Assembly: GCF_002994745.2 (NCBI RefSeq)
Contig: NC_037088.1
Location: 60,592,397-60,656,396, forward strand
Reading direction: 5' to 3'
DNA from: Rosa chinensis
Lineage: Eukaryota; Streptophyta; Magnoliopsida; Rosales; Rosaceae
DNA: 64,000 bases
The notes under the pieces are model-generated. The model had not been told where the DNA came from. It searched no databases and saw only the letters and a program-made list of their open reading frames with translations. Shown here one piece after another: positions 10,839 through 23,062 of the stretch. Made by a program: the position numbers and the translations under genes. Position 1 is the stretch's first letter, and the number at the start of each line of letters is the position of its first letter.

Positions 10839-11767
10839 TTACTTTGCATCCTCTTCCAATTCATCCGAGTCGGAATCACTTGCGTGGTAACCTATCAGAG
10901 AACAACAAAAGATCAATTTAAACATGTCACAACTCACAACCAACCAATGATGCAACCAGAGAGAAGGAGACAGAGTCTACCTGGTTGCTTCTCGCTTACT
11001 TTCCAAACCGATCTTCGACTTCTTGAAGCTCTACTGATCCAAGCATGTCCCTAATATACAGATAAATCACTACCATCTTCAGAATGCACAATTCACAATT
11101 TCAGAACATGAAAAGTGGACTTCCTAACCATGATAACTTATAGTCTCATCTGCTCACAAAACACGAAAAGCCTAAAACTATCAAATGCTTCATTGCACTG
11201 AATCATACACTTAGCAATCCACATTCTCTAAACTCAAATACTAAATAACCATAATCATGTATCCAATCCTTGCATAAATTTCCCGGTTACCACATCAAGC
11301 ACCCAGTTTCCTATACGAAAATAGACTACTTATAAGCCAAGAGATAACCAAAAACAAAGAAGCCCAAAAACGAAATGCAGAAAAAGATATGAAATTGAAG
11401 CAATCCCAAATCAAAAACCAACCTTTTCTGGGTTTTTCTGAACACCATAGCCACTGTGATACATCTGGCCCACCAAGACCTGCATTGCGGAGTCGCCGCC
11501 CTTGGCCTCCTTGAGCGTGTCCTGAAACCACCGCTTGGCGCAGTCCGATACGACCCGGGCCAGCGGGACCCGTCTCTGCTCTTCGGAGCTCTCCATCTTC
11601 AGCACGGCTTTCTCCGGGTCGACCCGGAGAATATTACCCGTTTTCGCGGTTTGCGGCGGCGAAACCCGGACTTGGGTCGGGCGTTTCGGGGGGCGCGAGA
11701 ACTTGTCGGAGGAGATGATTCGGGTCAAGTTTTGGAGCCGGGTCGAGGAAGGAAGTGACTTTCCCAT
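10839..11767 (-). CDS. Small Sel1-like repeat (TPR-like) protein
   Basis: Three exons on the minus strand (11767-11423, 11050-10981, 10891-10839) join in frame to 155 residues. Their GT/AG borders are clear (donors GTTGGT and GTAGAC, acceptors TTAG and ATAG). The start is the first ATG, giving MGKSLPSSTRLQNL. A basic, Pro/Ser-rich N-terminus leads to a Sel1-type helical repeat across the first splice junction, with landmarks ARVVSDCAKRWFQDTL, VGQMYHSGYGVQKNPEKG and HAWISRASRS. The tail is acidic (SDSDSDELEED). Sel1 repeats usually mediate protein contacts, and no catalytic residues are evident. I do not recognise a named gene. A CACGTG box lies at 11918-11923, about 150 bp upstream of the start. 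Confidence 0.8.
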
Positions 11768-13429
11768 TAAAGGTGGAGTCTTTCTGGGTATTATGGATTG
11801 GATTTGTTATCTGGGTTTCATAGAATTAGTGGCTGCGTTTCTGGGATCTTTTGAGTTCTTAACAACCTCCATTATTTTTTCTCCAGTTTGGAGTGGAGAC
11901 CCAATTATACATTCAGACACGTGAGAAGCTCGTGCGTATGAGGTATATTGGTCTCTCTTTTGATGGACCTGAGTTGGGTTGGGCTTATTGAAATTGACTT
12001 CTTTCTTTGTTAACCTACTTTCTTGGGTTTCAAGAAATGACAAAATCCACCATCACCCGAACACCTAGGATTTGCTTGATGAGCCATTGTTTTGGCGTTA
12101 TTCCCGAGGACTACATGTGGTATTATCAGTGGATTTTTATTGACTGCAGCGGTTTATCTTTGCACGTCATCTAACTGTTTGGGGATACCGTATTGATGAG
12201 GGTGACATGGTTGTTTTCAGTGTTGGCGGTGGGAATTTACCGTGACTCTCGGGATTGGTCTTGTTTTGTAACCCTAAAGGATGGGGTATTAAGATGGTTA
12301 GGAATTGGGCCTGTTTGGCTCGTGGATGTCATCATTGATGATCGACCCGTAACTCAAGCTATTTTTAGGGAGGATAGTGGAGAACCTATGTTCACACCGA
12401 TCATTCTCATATTGTGTATTATTAAATAAAATATATTTTTTCATTCTAAAAAATAAAAGTCTCAATTTCATTGCATAAAGCAAGCAAAAGTATTGTCTTA
12501 TTCCAACAGGCATGTTCTAGGAGGATTATGTCTTGGTTTATTTATCATAATAATTCAACATAGACTTCTTCTGAAAATAGTTTAACTAGTCAAAGCACAC
12601 GCATTCTGTAATCCATGTAATTATGCTATTATAAAACAGTCTCCACCAAAACGTGGTTAATGCTCTGTTTTCATCCATCATCCTCTTATTTTCTCATGTG
12701 TTTCCCTCTTTTAAAGGTGCTAGTCGAAGCTCTTATCTAATTGTGCCTTTCTTATAAGGTTATCAGAAAAAACGTAAGGTTGAATCTTTCTCCGGTGTTC
12801 GTTAGTTTTTTTCCTTCATTAGAGGAGAAAACATGCTTATCTTAAGCCATAATTAACAACTCTTTTACCAAAATATGGACAAGATCAAAGTTGTTAAAGT
12901 CCCTTTGCCGGCTTAAAGCTTTATAGGACCTTAACTCTCGTACAAGCCGAATCAAAGTCTCACGTCATTAATTCGAAGACTTTTGGTACATGTTGCGGTA
13001 CTTGTGTCTTGTTGTAATCTAAACACATAATAATATATTAGCAGCTTCTAGATTGAAACTTGAGAAACCTTAATATACAACCTGAAAATCAGAAATACGT
13101 AAATAAGTATCCGTACGTGATATGTAACGTGTCCATCTGTACGGTGTTAATTATCTACTAATTTAGAAAAAGAAGACTGCATAATAAGGATTAAGAAACC
13201 TACAACTTGTTAATTGACCATTAATTACACATAATTAATCATCCCCCACAATATAAGTACTAGAATTATCGAATACAATAGACACCCAGGGTTCTTCTGT
13301 TAATCTCTACACGTAAGATGCGTGTAATATATATATTAGGGCATCTTGTATTTTGATACCTGAACATGTAAAGAAACACATGTCTATAGTGAAAGGTCTG
13401 TTGTTATCTGCAAAGAGGTGGAAGGCTGC
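11768..13429. other. Intergenic DNA, no gene seen
   Basis: The first 150 bases are the likely promoter of the minus-strand Sel1-type gene, with a CACGTG box at 11918. The rest is AT-rich with scattered short open frames that show no family motif or splice structure. Confidence 0.4.
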
Positions 13430-14420
13430 ATAATAATGATTACGAAACTTACAATAACTTGTTAATCAACCATTTCTCAAATAATACTCATAAATATGAG
13501 CAATGAAATGATTGAAAATAGTAAACATGTAGTGCAAGTTAATTGACAAAGAATAATCAATAAATAATGACGTGTGAGACTTTGATTAATAAAATAATGA
13601 CGGTGATATCAACAATCCAAGATAAGACTAATCAGTAATCACTGAATGGATTTGAGTTTAGCTAGACATATGGCATTATACTCTATAATATCCGATAGAT
13701 TTGTATCGAATATTAGCATCTTACCATAGGACTTTTTCTACTAATTAGATGAGTTTTCAAGTAATATCAATCAATTTCCGTAAGCGATCGATCACTTAAT
13801 TAACAACGATAATGGCCAAAGAAGTAGTCTTCATCTAATAGGAGCTGTAGATTATCAGCATGGCCCTATCATTTCTTCTCTCTTTTTTTAATTCCGGCCA
13901 GTGTCTCAAATTAGTCCATTCGATCTCCAGTTCTCCACGCATGCATGAACCGTAAATAGTTCAAAGTACTGTTAAACCACTACCTTTGTTGGTTTTATTC
14001 TCTACTGAATATTATAGGGGAATCGATATGCTGGATGGGTTTCTAATTTTCTATTGGGCGTGCATGGACAATCCTTGTTGGGGTAAAGCAATTGAGAAAG
14101 AGTTTGCTTTTCATTACATTTACTGAAATTTTTTGATACTGCTGAGAATTATATGTACAATATATTCAAGGAATCTTTTGAAGATCATTGGAATAAATTC
14201 CAATCCAGATCCTTCTTCAAGTGTTGGGTGAAAGGTTCCGAACTGGGTCCGAATCTACCTCACTCCACTCGATCAACTAGGAATATAGGTATAAATCTGT
14301 TCTTCAAAAGTCAAAACCCAAGTTTCGATACAAAGAAGTTGAAATATTATCATACAAAGAAGTTTTCCCTACAAGTAAAATTGATGAGTACATGCAGTGA
14401 GTAGTGAATCATTCCCTAGA
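13430..14420. repeat. Copy A of a diverged 1-kb tandem duplication
   Basis: Blocks here recur in the same order at about 14820-16000. Examples are GAAATGATT near 13505, AAGTAGTCTTCATCTAATAG near 13820, TTTGTTGGTTTTATTCTCTA near 13985, and CCACTCGATC preceded by TACCTCACT near 14258. No coding capacity is apparent. The boundaries are approximate. Confidence 0.65.
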
Positions 14421-14589
14421 TTGCTAAGTCTCCCATGCATATATAACTTTTATTTTTCAAGATATAAAAGGCTAAGGGAAGTGATATTTACACACTCTTT
14501 TGTGTTGGAAATTATTAAGCACACAATCTTTATATGTTAATTATGACACAAAAATATGTATGTTTTATAAGATGTTCTATTTATGCTTA

Positions 14590-14678
14590 TTGTAATATGG
14601 GGTTCAGGCTTTATGTCCCTCCATGTATTTTATAATTTCATTAATCAAGGCTTGAGGGCAGCCGCACCAACCCTATTT

Positions 14679-14680
<2 letters not shown>
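14590..14680 (+). mobile_element. Possible LINE 3' tail fragment
   Basis: The phrase GGCTTGAGGGCAGCC with nearby TATGTCCCTCC resembles the end of plant LINE 3' untranslated regions, and it runs straight into an (AT)n tract. No coding part remains. Recognition is from memory and weak. Confidence 0.25.

Positions 14681-14713
<33 letters not shown>
14681..14713. repeat. (AT)n microsatellite
   Basis: About 16 uninterrupted AT dinucleotides. Confidence 0.95.
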
Positions 14714-14715
<2 letters not shown>

Positions 14716-14819
14716 GTTTTATATTTTTAAAGAAAAATGGTGTGTGAATATCATCTCCCATGACTAATTAGCTTTACTCATTCACAGAGATGGTGCCATT
14801 GCTAGCTTTTATTATTTTA

Positions 14820-16000
14820 TTTCTTTACATCAATTTTTTTTATTCGCTTGATAATTGACAATTACGTCACAATTATAAGCATTGAAATGATTTAAACAAT
14901 GAGCATATAGGGCAAGTAAATAAGGAATGATCGAATGCAGAAAAGAAAGAAAATATGACAGTGACAAGACTAAAATATGACAGTGACGAGACAAAATTAA
15001 AGAACACTAGTCATATTTCTTCAAGAATTGCCGAATTAAAATGTGACTTTTTGTACCAAATAATTGAATGAGTTTTCAATTAAACTATCCAATGTCTTCC
15101 GTATTCGATCACTAAACACAGAAATGGCCGAAGTAGTCTTTATCTAATAGGAGATTTAGGTTATCAAATATTGCAGGGCTCTCTCATTATCATTTCCAGC
15201 ATTTTTTGAATTCCAGCATCGCAAATCAAAAGTCTATTCTAACTCTACGCATGAATTGCAAATAGTGCAAAGTACTATATTTTTGGACCATCACCTTTTG
15301 TTGGTTTTATTCTCTACCTAATTGCAAATATATCGATACTCAAATTTGAGGATATACCGATAATATGTTACTAGTAATAAAGACCTGTTGATATGGGTGT
15401 TCCTTAGTGGTGGATCTAAGATTCGAAAATGGGGTGGCTACATATTCAAGTGTCAAATTATGTAAGAAGTATAGTGTTGTATTAATGTCGATGGAGGCCG
15501 GGAGGCGAGAGTATTTAGAAGAGAACAAGCGGTGACTGATAAGCTATATAAACGAGAGTGAGAAACCTGAGAGAACAAGAAAACGAGGGCTCAATTTCTA
15601 ATGAATAATGGAATGGACGAAGAGGAGACTGGAGACTAGTCCCTAATTATTTTCGGATGGGCTTCAACATCAAGACGATAACATTTTGATGATACTATAT
15701 ATAGCAAAAAAAAATTCTTCAAAATTTTTGGGCAGGCTTGAGCCCTCCCCATCGACTATGTGGATACGCCAGTCTCATAAACAAAGAATATAACTGCAAT
15801 ATCGGAATTATCGACAAGTATTTCCATCTTTGGCATGATTATTGGAATTGATTCCAATCCAAATCATCTCTCTTGTGTTGGGTACCCGGAAGGTTATAGA
15901 CTATGTTCAAATCCACCTCACTCCGCCCCAACTCATCTAAAGTGAAAAGCAATTCAAGAATATTACCATATGTGAAGCATATATGTATCAACTATCAATT
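14820..16000. repeat. Copy B of a diverged 1-kb tandem duplication
   Basis: This is the second copy of the 13430-14420 segment. Matching blocks are GAAATGATTT near 14884, AAGTAGTCTTTATCTAATAG near 15132, TTTGTTGGTTTTATTCTCTA near 15297, and CACCTCACTCCG near 15913. It is longer than copy A, probably because of an insertion around 15320-15790. Confidence 0.65.
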
Positions 16001-17786
16001 CCTAACTTTTCCCACATGGAGAAAATAGCTCAAAAAAGAGTAAAATACTATTGTAGAAGCAATCAAATTACTTAATCGATTGTTTATTCAATTTCATTTC
16101 AGTAGTATAGGGGAATCTTAGGGAAGTTGAGACTTGAGAGAGACAACCGATTGTAAGTTTGTAACATGAACATTGGTTAAGTTGTATAATTTTCGTAATA
16201 GTTGTTGGAGAGGCTTGGATGACGACCATGACCATGACTATCTATTCATGCGTTGCATAGCTCGTAGTTTCTTAAACTAAAAAAACTTTCTTAATCAGAT
16301 CAAATATCTCCAATTAAAATAACAAAGCTATCTTAGGGCATCATACAATCACGTTCGCTCGAATTTGAGGTCGGTGACAATGAAATCTAATACACAAAAC
16401 TCTTTGATGCATTGTATCGGGTTAGATTATCAGATCGGGTTTTTCAGGAACAATACGATAGAAATCCCCGAGCATTATTCGGTTGTTGGGGCCGATTATA
16501 AGCAATCAAATGGACATAACGTGGTAAGGTCCCAGTCCCACGAAATGATGATATTGAACGATCTGATATGTTACACCGTCCACGTCATCAAAGTTTCCCT
16601 CGAAGAACAGTGGACAATGCCAAAACTTACGGAAATTGGACCATTTTGATTTTCCAACCCTATCTATCTCCTCGTTCAAATTCTTATCACTTTGTTTGAG
16701 AACCAACCATGGTCACGAGTCAAGTAGTCAACAATCACCACTTGAAGAAAGGATGGTCACTTTGTTTGACAATCTTGACTGTTGCCTGTTGAGTTGCATA
16801 TGTACACTTCACACGAGCTCTTTCTGGGAAATTCAACCATTTTTTTTGTTCAATTTATGATTACTGATTGAGATGTAAGAGCTTTTTCTTCCTTTGGGAC
16901 TTGAACTTGGAGACTTGTAAACGGTTGTTGGTTGTATGACTTTTATTTTTGTAGAATTAGATGTGAACCTCATCGTAAAAGATGACTTCTTCAAATTCAT
17001 TAAAAATTTTGATTGAAAATATATAGGCTTAACTTTCTAGTCAAATTATGATGACGATATTGTTTTATGTGTTACAATATCTTAGAATTTTATATAACCG
17101 TATGATAAGAACTACTAATCTTAAGACCGGACTTTATTTTTTGACCACTTATCAAATCAATTGTCTTTAATTTAAAGCTTTCTAATTGACTAGCCAAACC
17201 GTGAAACAAATCAAGTAGTACTCATCTTGGTCTTTCGCTGATGCATTTTGCTCTGGCAATTCTCAAATAACTGTTAGTATAGATAATTTTCCTCTTATTA
17301 ATTAAGGTCATAACTTATTTCCAAAAAAAAAAAAAAATTAAGGATATAACTAGGTGATTAAATTACGGTATCTGAGTTAAATTGCCGACTGTAATTGTAA
17401 TTAGGTGGTTAATGAAATTTAATTATCGCTAATTATCAGTCCAGATTCATTGTCAATACTAAACTCCAAAGATTATCGAAAACACACGCTTTTATTGCTC
17501 GATAAGAATACCTTAACATAGACGCGTCAGGATATGACCAAAAGGCCCTCGACCCCATAGTTCCACCCGACACCAGCACACACACAAACAAACAACAAAA
17601 CCAAACTAAACGACAACAACCCGAAACCAAACAAACAAATCCTTAACGGGTCTTACATCTCCGTGACCCCAGTAGCTTCAGCTCATCTGCAGGAGCCACC
17701 CAGAGCACGACACGTTATCCCCCTCTTTATTTGGATAATAATAACCCCCTATTAAAAAGTAAAAACCACGCGCCACACGAACTGAC
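16001..17786. other. AT-rich intergenic DNA and WUN1-like 3' flank
   Basis: No supportable exon was seen. About 17640-17786 is likely the 3' untranslated region of the minus-strand gene that ends at 17787. Confidence 0.4.
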
Positions 17787-18305
17787 TTAGATTGCGAGGA
17801 CCAGACCCGGAACCGACTTCCCGACCCGGTTGGAGCTCTCCCAGACGGAGGGGCAGTGGTACGATGTAATCTCGGACGTCGATTTGGAGAACTTGGATGG
17901 GGTGGGTTTGGCGGAGCTGGTGGAGTTCCCGAGGCGGGTGACGGTGAGGGAAGTGTTGAAGTACTCCCTGACCTGGGTGATTATCCCATCCGTGACGGTC
18001 CAGGCGTGTACCCAGGAGATCTCCTGCTCTGGGTCACAGCCCTCCACTAGGACGACGGGGCCGACGGAGCAAACAGACTGGGGATGGAACTGAAACGACG
18101 CGTCGTTCTTGTTGTCGCAGCCGGTCAGCAGGCGCTTCAAGAACTGGTGGGTCGGCGGACCATGGAACCACCACTCGAGGTCGGCGGCGAGGACGGCGTG
18201 CACGGTGGCCACGTCACGGGTGCTCAAGGCGTCATAGAGTTTCAGAACCAGCTGGTGATTGCTGGAATCGGAAGAAGAATCGTCGGTTTCTTGAGATAAC
18301 GCCAG
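17787..18305 (-). CDS. Wound-induced protein 1 (WUN1/WI12)-like, possible CUG start
   Basis: A single open exon encodes a SnoaL/NTF2-like protein of the WUN1/WI12 family. Landmarks are LVLKLYDAL, TVHAVLAADLEWWFHGPP, SWVHAWTVTDG, ITQVREYFNTSLTVTR and the family-typical end CPSVWESSNRVGKSVPGLVL. Family members are small wound-, senescence- or stress-induced proteins. The unusual point is the start. The frame is open upstream, but there is no in-frame ATG between the TATA box and the conserved core, and the only ATG in the leader is out of frame and stops after three codons. At 18305-18303 a CTG in good context (GAACTGG, purine at -3 and G at +4) would give 172 residues starting M/L-ALSQETDD, close to the family's usual length. 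Either CUG is used, or an upstream exon supplies the ATG, or the start was lost. Family identity is secure; the start is not. Confidence 0.8.
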   Translation of the reverse strand: MALSQETDDSSSDSSNHQLVLKLYDALSTRDVATVHAVLAADLEWWFHGPPTHQFLKRLLTGCDNKNDASFQFHPQSVCSVGPVVLVEGCDPEQEISWVHAWTVTDGIITQVREYFNTSLTVTRLGNSTSSAKPTPSKFSKSTSEITSYHCPSVWESSNRVGKSVPGLVLAI

Positions 18306-18437
18306 TTCTAGCCTAAGCCCACGAGGCGGGTGCTCAATATAGAGAGAGAGAGAGAGGAGATTTGAGGAATGGGGGAAGATGAATGTGAAGAGAAGAGAGA
18401 GAGAGAGTTGGGGTTTCTGTGTTGCAGATGAGGGTGG

Positions 18438-18446
18438 CTTTTATAG
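18438..18446 (-). promoter_or_regulatory. TATA box of the WUN1-like gene
   Basis: The minus strand reads CTATAAAAG about 135 bp upstream of the proposed CUG. It is followed by a CT-rich leader, a normal plant core-promoter arrangement. Confidence 0.6.
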
Positions 18447-18556
18447 CCATGTGGAGGGGGTGATGAGGACGATGGGTTTGCAATACGCTGCAGCCGTTTT
18501 TACGTTTTTGTCGGTCTTGCCGACCAATGGGAACGGTTGAATTGCTTGTGGAGGAG

Positions 18557-18563
18557 ACGTGGC
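18557..18563. promoter_or_regulatory. ABRE-type element ACGTGGC
   Basis: ACGTGGC matches the ABRE consensus and lies about 110 bp upstream of the TATA box of the WUN1-like gene. A second ACGT core (AACGTGTGG) lies near 18589. Together they suggest ABA/stress responsiveness, by motif only. Confidence 0.4.
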
Positions 18564-18599
18564 GTGTTGTGAGTGGTGTCGGTGTAGGGAACGTGTGGG

Positions 18600-19613
18600 G
18601 TGCAGTGCCGTATGGGAATTTTGGGCGCGTGCGAGGAAGGTGAGAAGCGAGGGAGGGGGCGAGGAGAGTGAGGGAGTCAAGCCAACTTTATCTGACGAAA
18701 TCGACCCCACCATTTAAATCTAATTACTGTAATTTAGGAGGTTTATGATTTTGCTAAGTAGGATTGACTTGATAATCTAATTACTTTACGCTAATGGGTT
18801 CCTGGTCAGTAGCCGCTCCTTTTTGGCCGGTCGTGGTCAGTAGCCTTTAACCACTACAAAATCAATGAGTCGCTAGGTCGATTTTCTATTACTGCTTGTT
18901 TTAAAGTTAACGATTTTTATGCTTACGATAAAAGTTATACACGAGTCATTCATTTAAGACACGTGTTAAGTTTGATATAGAAAACGATTGAATGTCTGGA
19001 TATACATGCGTGGAACTTAGTCAGTTGGTCATACCAATATGTAGAAAAAAGAGACTGAAAAGCTAATAACCGTACTAGAGATTCTTACGTAGGCACATGT
19101 GTCATGTGTCCGTAGAACTAACCAATCAATGTACATGCGCGGGGGATGGGGGTTGTTTTGGGTTTTTCACTTAATAAATTAATGATAGCTTTAAATTTTT
19201 AAAAACTGGGTCTCATCTAGTTTCTGAGTTTTGATTGAACAGTTATACTAGACATATAGGACAACTGCTATGCATAAGAATTTCTCCAATCATAATGACC
19301 AATTTTATAATAAGTTGTTATGTAATATGGCCAATTTATAGATATATCCTGATGTATATTTATAATTTTTTTTTTAAGGACCGATATATCTGTTCTAACC
19401 TATAGATGCTCTTCAGTCTTCATCACCAATTTATAGATATATTAAAACTTGATTTTAAGTCGTTCTATTGAAGAAGAAATAGAGGACAATCAGGGCACTG
19501 GAGATCTTTATAGGGTTTCAAAGGGCTTTACTCTTTTGTCAAAGGGTCGGTGGAAATTTATTTAACTATGGTCCTCGATCACAATCCTTGCAATTACATA
19601 TCTTTTACTTAAA
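18600..19613. other. Upstream region of the WUN1-like gene, then AT-rich DNA
   Basis: Beyond the promoter I see no exon or element end. Confidence 0.4.
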
Positions 19614-19958
19614 CTAGCCATTAAGTGAGACTGTGTCTGATATCACATTACCATGAAGTATTGGTGATTGAAAACTGAATCCGATCGATTTCAACTTTAC
19701 AAAAGTAGGACTGTAGGAGGAAAGCCCGTTCTGGAACGAAAGCAAGGAATAACCTTGTTTACTTGAAAGCGAGGCTTTTAAAAGTGGAACTTGATGGAAA
19801 TCCATGCATGGTCCACAGACTAGTGGCGTCTTGGACAAATTGAAGGATACTATTCGCTTTTTCATTAGGTAGTTGCTGATATGCACTGTATAGTCACAGC
19901 AATAAGAAAGTGCTTTTCTTCGCAGTTGAAAGTTGAAACCAAATCCATGATTCTCCAT
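19614..19958 (-). CDS. Unsupported 114-residue ORF, possible orphan first exon
   Basis: This ATG-initiated frame encodes a basic, Ser/Leu-rich polypeptide. Pieces such as QVPLLKASLSSKQGYSLLSF look like a plastid or mitochondrial targeting presequence. No domain follows, and no downstream exon was recognised on the minus strand before the WUN1-like promoter. It may be a relic first exon or a chance open frame. I do not recognise it. Confidence 0.2.
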   Translation of the reverse strand: MENHGFGFNFQLRRKALSYCCDYTVHISNYLMKKRIVSFNLSKTPLVCGPCMDFHQVPLLKASLSSKQGYSLLSFQNGLSSYSPTFVKLKSIGFSFQSPILHGNVISDTVSLNG

Positions 19959-19970
19959 TGATGGATTCAA

Positions 19971-22453
19971 AGCTTGATGTCACTGAACCAGTCCTAGATG
20001 GCTTATTTATGAACATGGAGTGTGGCAGTAGTCTTCATAGGCAACTAGTTGAGCCAAGGCTATGTCTTCGAGTTGAGAAAATCTTCATATCTGTATATTT
20101 GTACATATACGTACATTATATGTGTCTATCTCTCTCACCATGTACTTACTTAGTCTTGATACGGATTTCCAATAATACGTTTGATCTTATACGGTATAAA
20201 ACTTTCTGCATGTAAACTTTGACTCAACGTGAGTCATGAGTGCAGCACAGCAAAGCACTTCTGTCTGCACATCGGACTGTCAAAATAGGGTTGCTTTCGG
20301 GGGAGTAATTGAAGACAAATTGATTTTGTTTTCTTCATAGCAAGAGGGTATATAAAAGCTGAAAAGGCTCATATATAGTACAAAAATGCTAGACTGGATT
20401 CACATCATCTGATCTGTAACTCACTCATTTTTTACCATGGGATCCTAATCAGGCAGCTAGAGTAGCTCATGGTATACCAAACATGGATTACTGGTTTCAT
20501 GGCTGTCCCTGTACTCACTCTCATCACTTCGAAGACAACAGATTTATATTTAAGTTTGGAGTAACAATGTAACTTAATTTAGGTCATATTAATCCATTCA
20601 TGCCCATAAAAGGATCGGATATGCCATGCACGTCTTTTCCCACTGTCTCTAATATTTTCCAAAGGATCATGATAAGTGATAAGGACTGGCACTAGTTGTG
20701 CAATTATATATCAAAGTGGATTGAGATATTAGTCTTGTCACTTTCCCTGGAATAGCATCAATTTGGAGATTCTTGTCATAATATGGATCTCAAATTAGGG
20801 TAAATAACTAAGTAACCATGATCGACTAACTTAGCGCGCATGGACCTTGTAAATAGGTTAGATTTTGGTTAGTTTAGGGTTTCATTAAGTTGGAGCTGGT
20901 ACGCAGGTACCTAACCCGTCAAATCTCTAATGTGGGCGGGTTGTTTTCTTAGGTAGTATACTTAAGCGAACTTAATGTAGCACGCGAGAGTCGGAAGAAT
21001 AAAATTCGAATCTCCCTTTGCGCTAGGGAATCTAGATATGTCATATTTGCAGTTTTATTCTTTCAATTTGTCATAGACTCACGTATAATAGGTTCTCAGC
21101 TCAGTATATAGGATTTACGTTGATAAGGTACTACATCCGCATTTAACATCAATTATTGTAGACTAGATGATGATGATATAAGGTTTTACTAGTTCATATT
21201 GTCAACTTGTGCATAATGCACATTCCATTGGGCAAATATTCTGCATGACTGATTCATAATAGGTACCTAAAAAAAGTTATTCAAAAAAAAAAAAGAGGTA
21301 GTTCTAGTTGGATCTCCAAATTTGATATTTGAACTTCCAATTTTTTTTTTAATTATTAATAGACTTTGTCTAGTTATATGAAAAGACAAATAAAGACAGA
21401 GAGAAAAATAAATACTCTTCTTACCTCCTCCAACCAAATATAACATTAAATTAAATTGATTTTTTTCTCAAAATTTCCTTATATTGCCTATATAGTTTTA
21501 TAATTTAGTAAAAATAATAATTTCTATAAATGACCCATCATTTAATACAAAAGTACATTAAAAACAATCGGATTTGAAATTTTCTTAAACTAAATTAATT
21601 GAATATTATGATATAGTTATTACTTGATCTTCCCAACCCAAAACCGTTGAAATCCTTTTTTTTTTTAGCAAATTCAAGGGGATTCCAACAACATATGAAG
21701 ATCGAGAATCAACTCTTTGATTAATTTTGGTGGAAGACATACCTACTCATAAGAGAGCAATATCATATAATTTTGATTCATTCTTCTTCTCATAGTTGAA
21801 GATAGAATAAAAAGTAAAGTAACAGATTATTGTATTTCATGTTCAAGGGCGTTTTGGTAAAAATAAGGAGGTATACTTAGCTTTTTAAGCATTCTAAAAA
21901 GTAAATTAGAGGTATGCTAAGCATGGGAGGTCCAAATAGCAATTTTGGAGGTCCAACTAGAACCACTAAAAAAAAATCGAAAGTATAATATAGGGAAAAT
22001 AAGATTTGAAGTTTTGAACTCAAGTGCAGGATTTCAAATGTGATGTTATCTTCAAGTTGCGGTTTAATACTATATGGGTCCTTAAACCCAGAAGGACGAT
22101 GAACCTTTGGATGAACAGCGTTTTAAATTTCAATCCTGTTTGGTACTCAAGTTAGGACAAGTAAGCTTTTGTTCTTTTCAAGATGAAATTATTCAACAAT
22201 GGACCTTATATGTGACACGTACTGTGAAAGGTGAAAGGTGCAAAGAATAATGATCCCTTGCCCAACAACAAATTACCCGAAAACAAAAAAGAAAAAAAGC
22301 TAAAGGAAACAATAAAATTAGAAATTTGAGTTTACAGACACAAAGAAATGACTTTGTATATGGGGAAAAGAAGTCACACTTTGTATCAATGAGGGTGCAG
22401 TTTACTCGCTCTCTTGCTATGGATGCGTATATTATGTTGCGATGTCTGAAAAT
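19971..22453. other. Long AT-rich intergenic region
   Basis: No exon, RNA gene or terminal repeat could be supported. A TATATAAAAG box near 20350 has no recognisable gene behind it. Confidence 0.4.
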
Positions 22454-23062
22454 TTAGGCCTTAAAAATTGGGGTTCTGGGGAGGTTGCCTTCGCAGCCAG
22501 GCGCTTCCACATCCACGCCGGAATTAGGATCCTCCTTTTGCAGGGGGCCGAAAGTTTTGTATAGAACAGCAATTATAACTGAACTTATAGTAATCAATAA
22601 ACTTATTCCAATTGCTTCAAAAGGTCGTTCAGAAATGCTGTAACCCCAGTGTAAACCACAAACAATGTATTGTGAAAAACAGGTCACTTGGAACAGAATG
22701 ACAATGGTCACCATGTGTGCCCGTTCATGCGGCTTCTCTTTCCCAATTTTGCAGTAAAACCTTCGAAGCTTTGAAGCATCTTCTGGTCTCCATCTGCACA
22801 GCAGAAAAAGGTGCTGGCACCACCTTGGATGCTGGTACAAACACAAAATGGTGAAAAGTAAATTGATAATTTGGACATTTACTTCGAACCACAAATCGTG
22901 CTGGGACTTGGTTACTAGTCTGTGTTTCAACAATCCACTCAGGAGAACAAGCATGCATATAAATGAAATACAAACACAGATGAACCACAGAAAATGAAGC
23001 ATCTTCAATGGCTTTCTGCTCCATGCTTTGAAAACGTCCACTTTTTCTTTGAAGGAAGTCAT
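22454..23062 (-). pseudogene. Truncated tandem copy of the DUF2985/PLAC8 gene
   Basis: This ATG-to-stop frame of 202 residues aligns with about residues 93-290 of the full-length neighbour at 24579-26252. Shared stretches include LWFEVNVQIIN (WFEVNNQILN in the neighbour), LFTILCLYQHP, LLCRWRPEDASKLRRFYCK, KPHERAHM and CGLHWGY. It keeps the first four hydrophobic segments. It lacks the cytosolic N-terminus, the second membrane half and the Cys-rich PLAC8 part, and ends with a private tail (EGNLPRTPIFKA). The open frame without internal stops means it could be a short functional protein. I call it a partial duplicate, with pseudogene as the default. Confidence 0.65.

Noticed and set aside
12193..12429. 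78-codon plus-strand ORF
   Set aside because: No recognisable motif, no neighbouring exons and ordinary intergenic context.
20345..20480. TATA box with possible downstream gene or microRNA precursor
   Set aside because: No coding frame follows, and I could neither pair a convincing foldback nor match a known microRNA.
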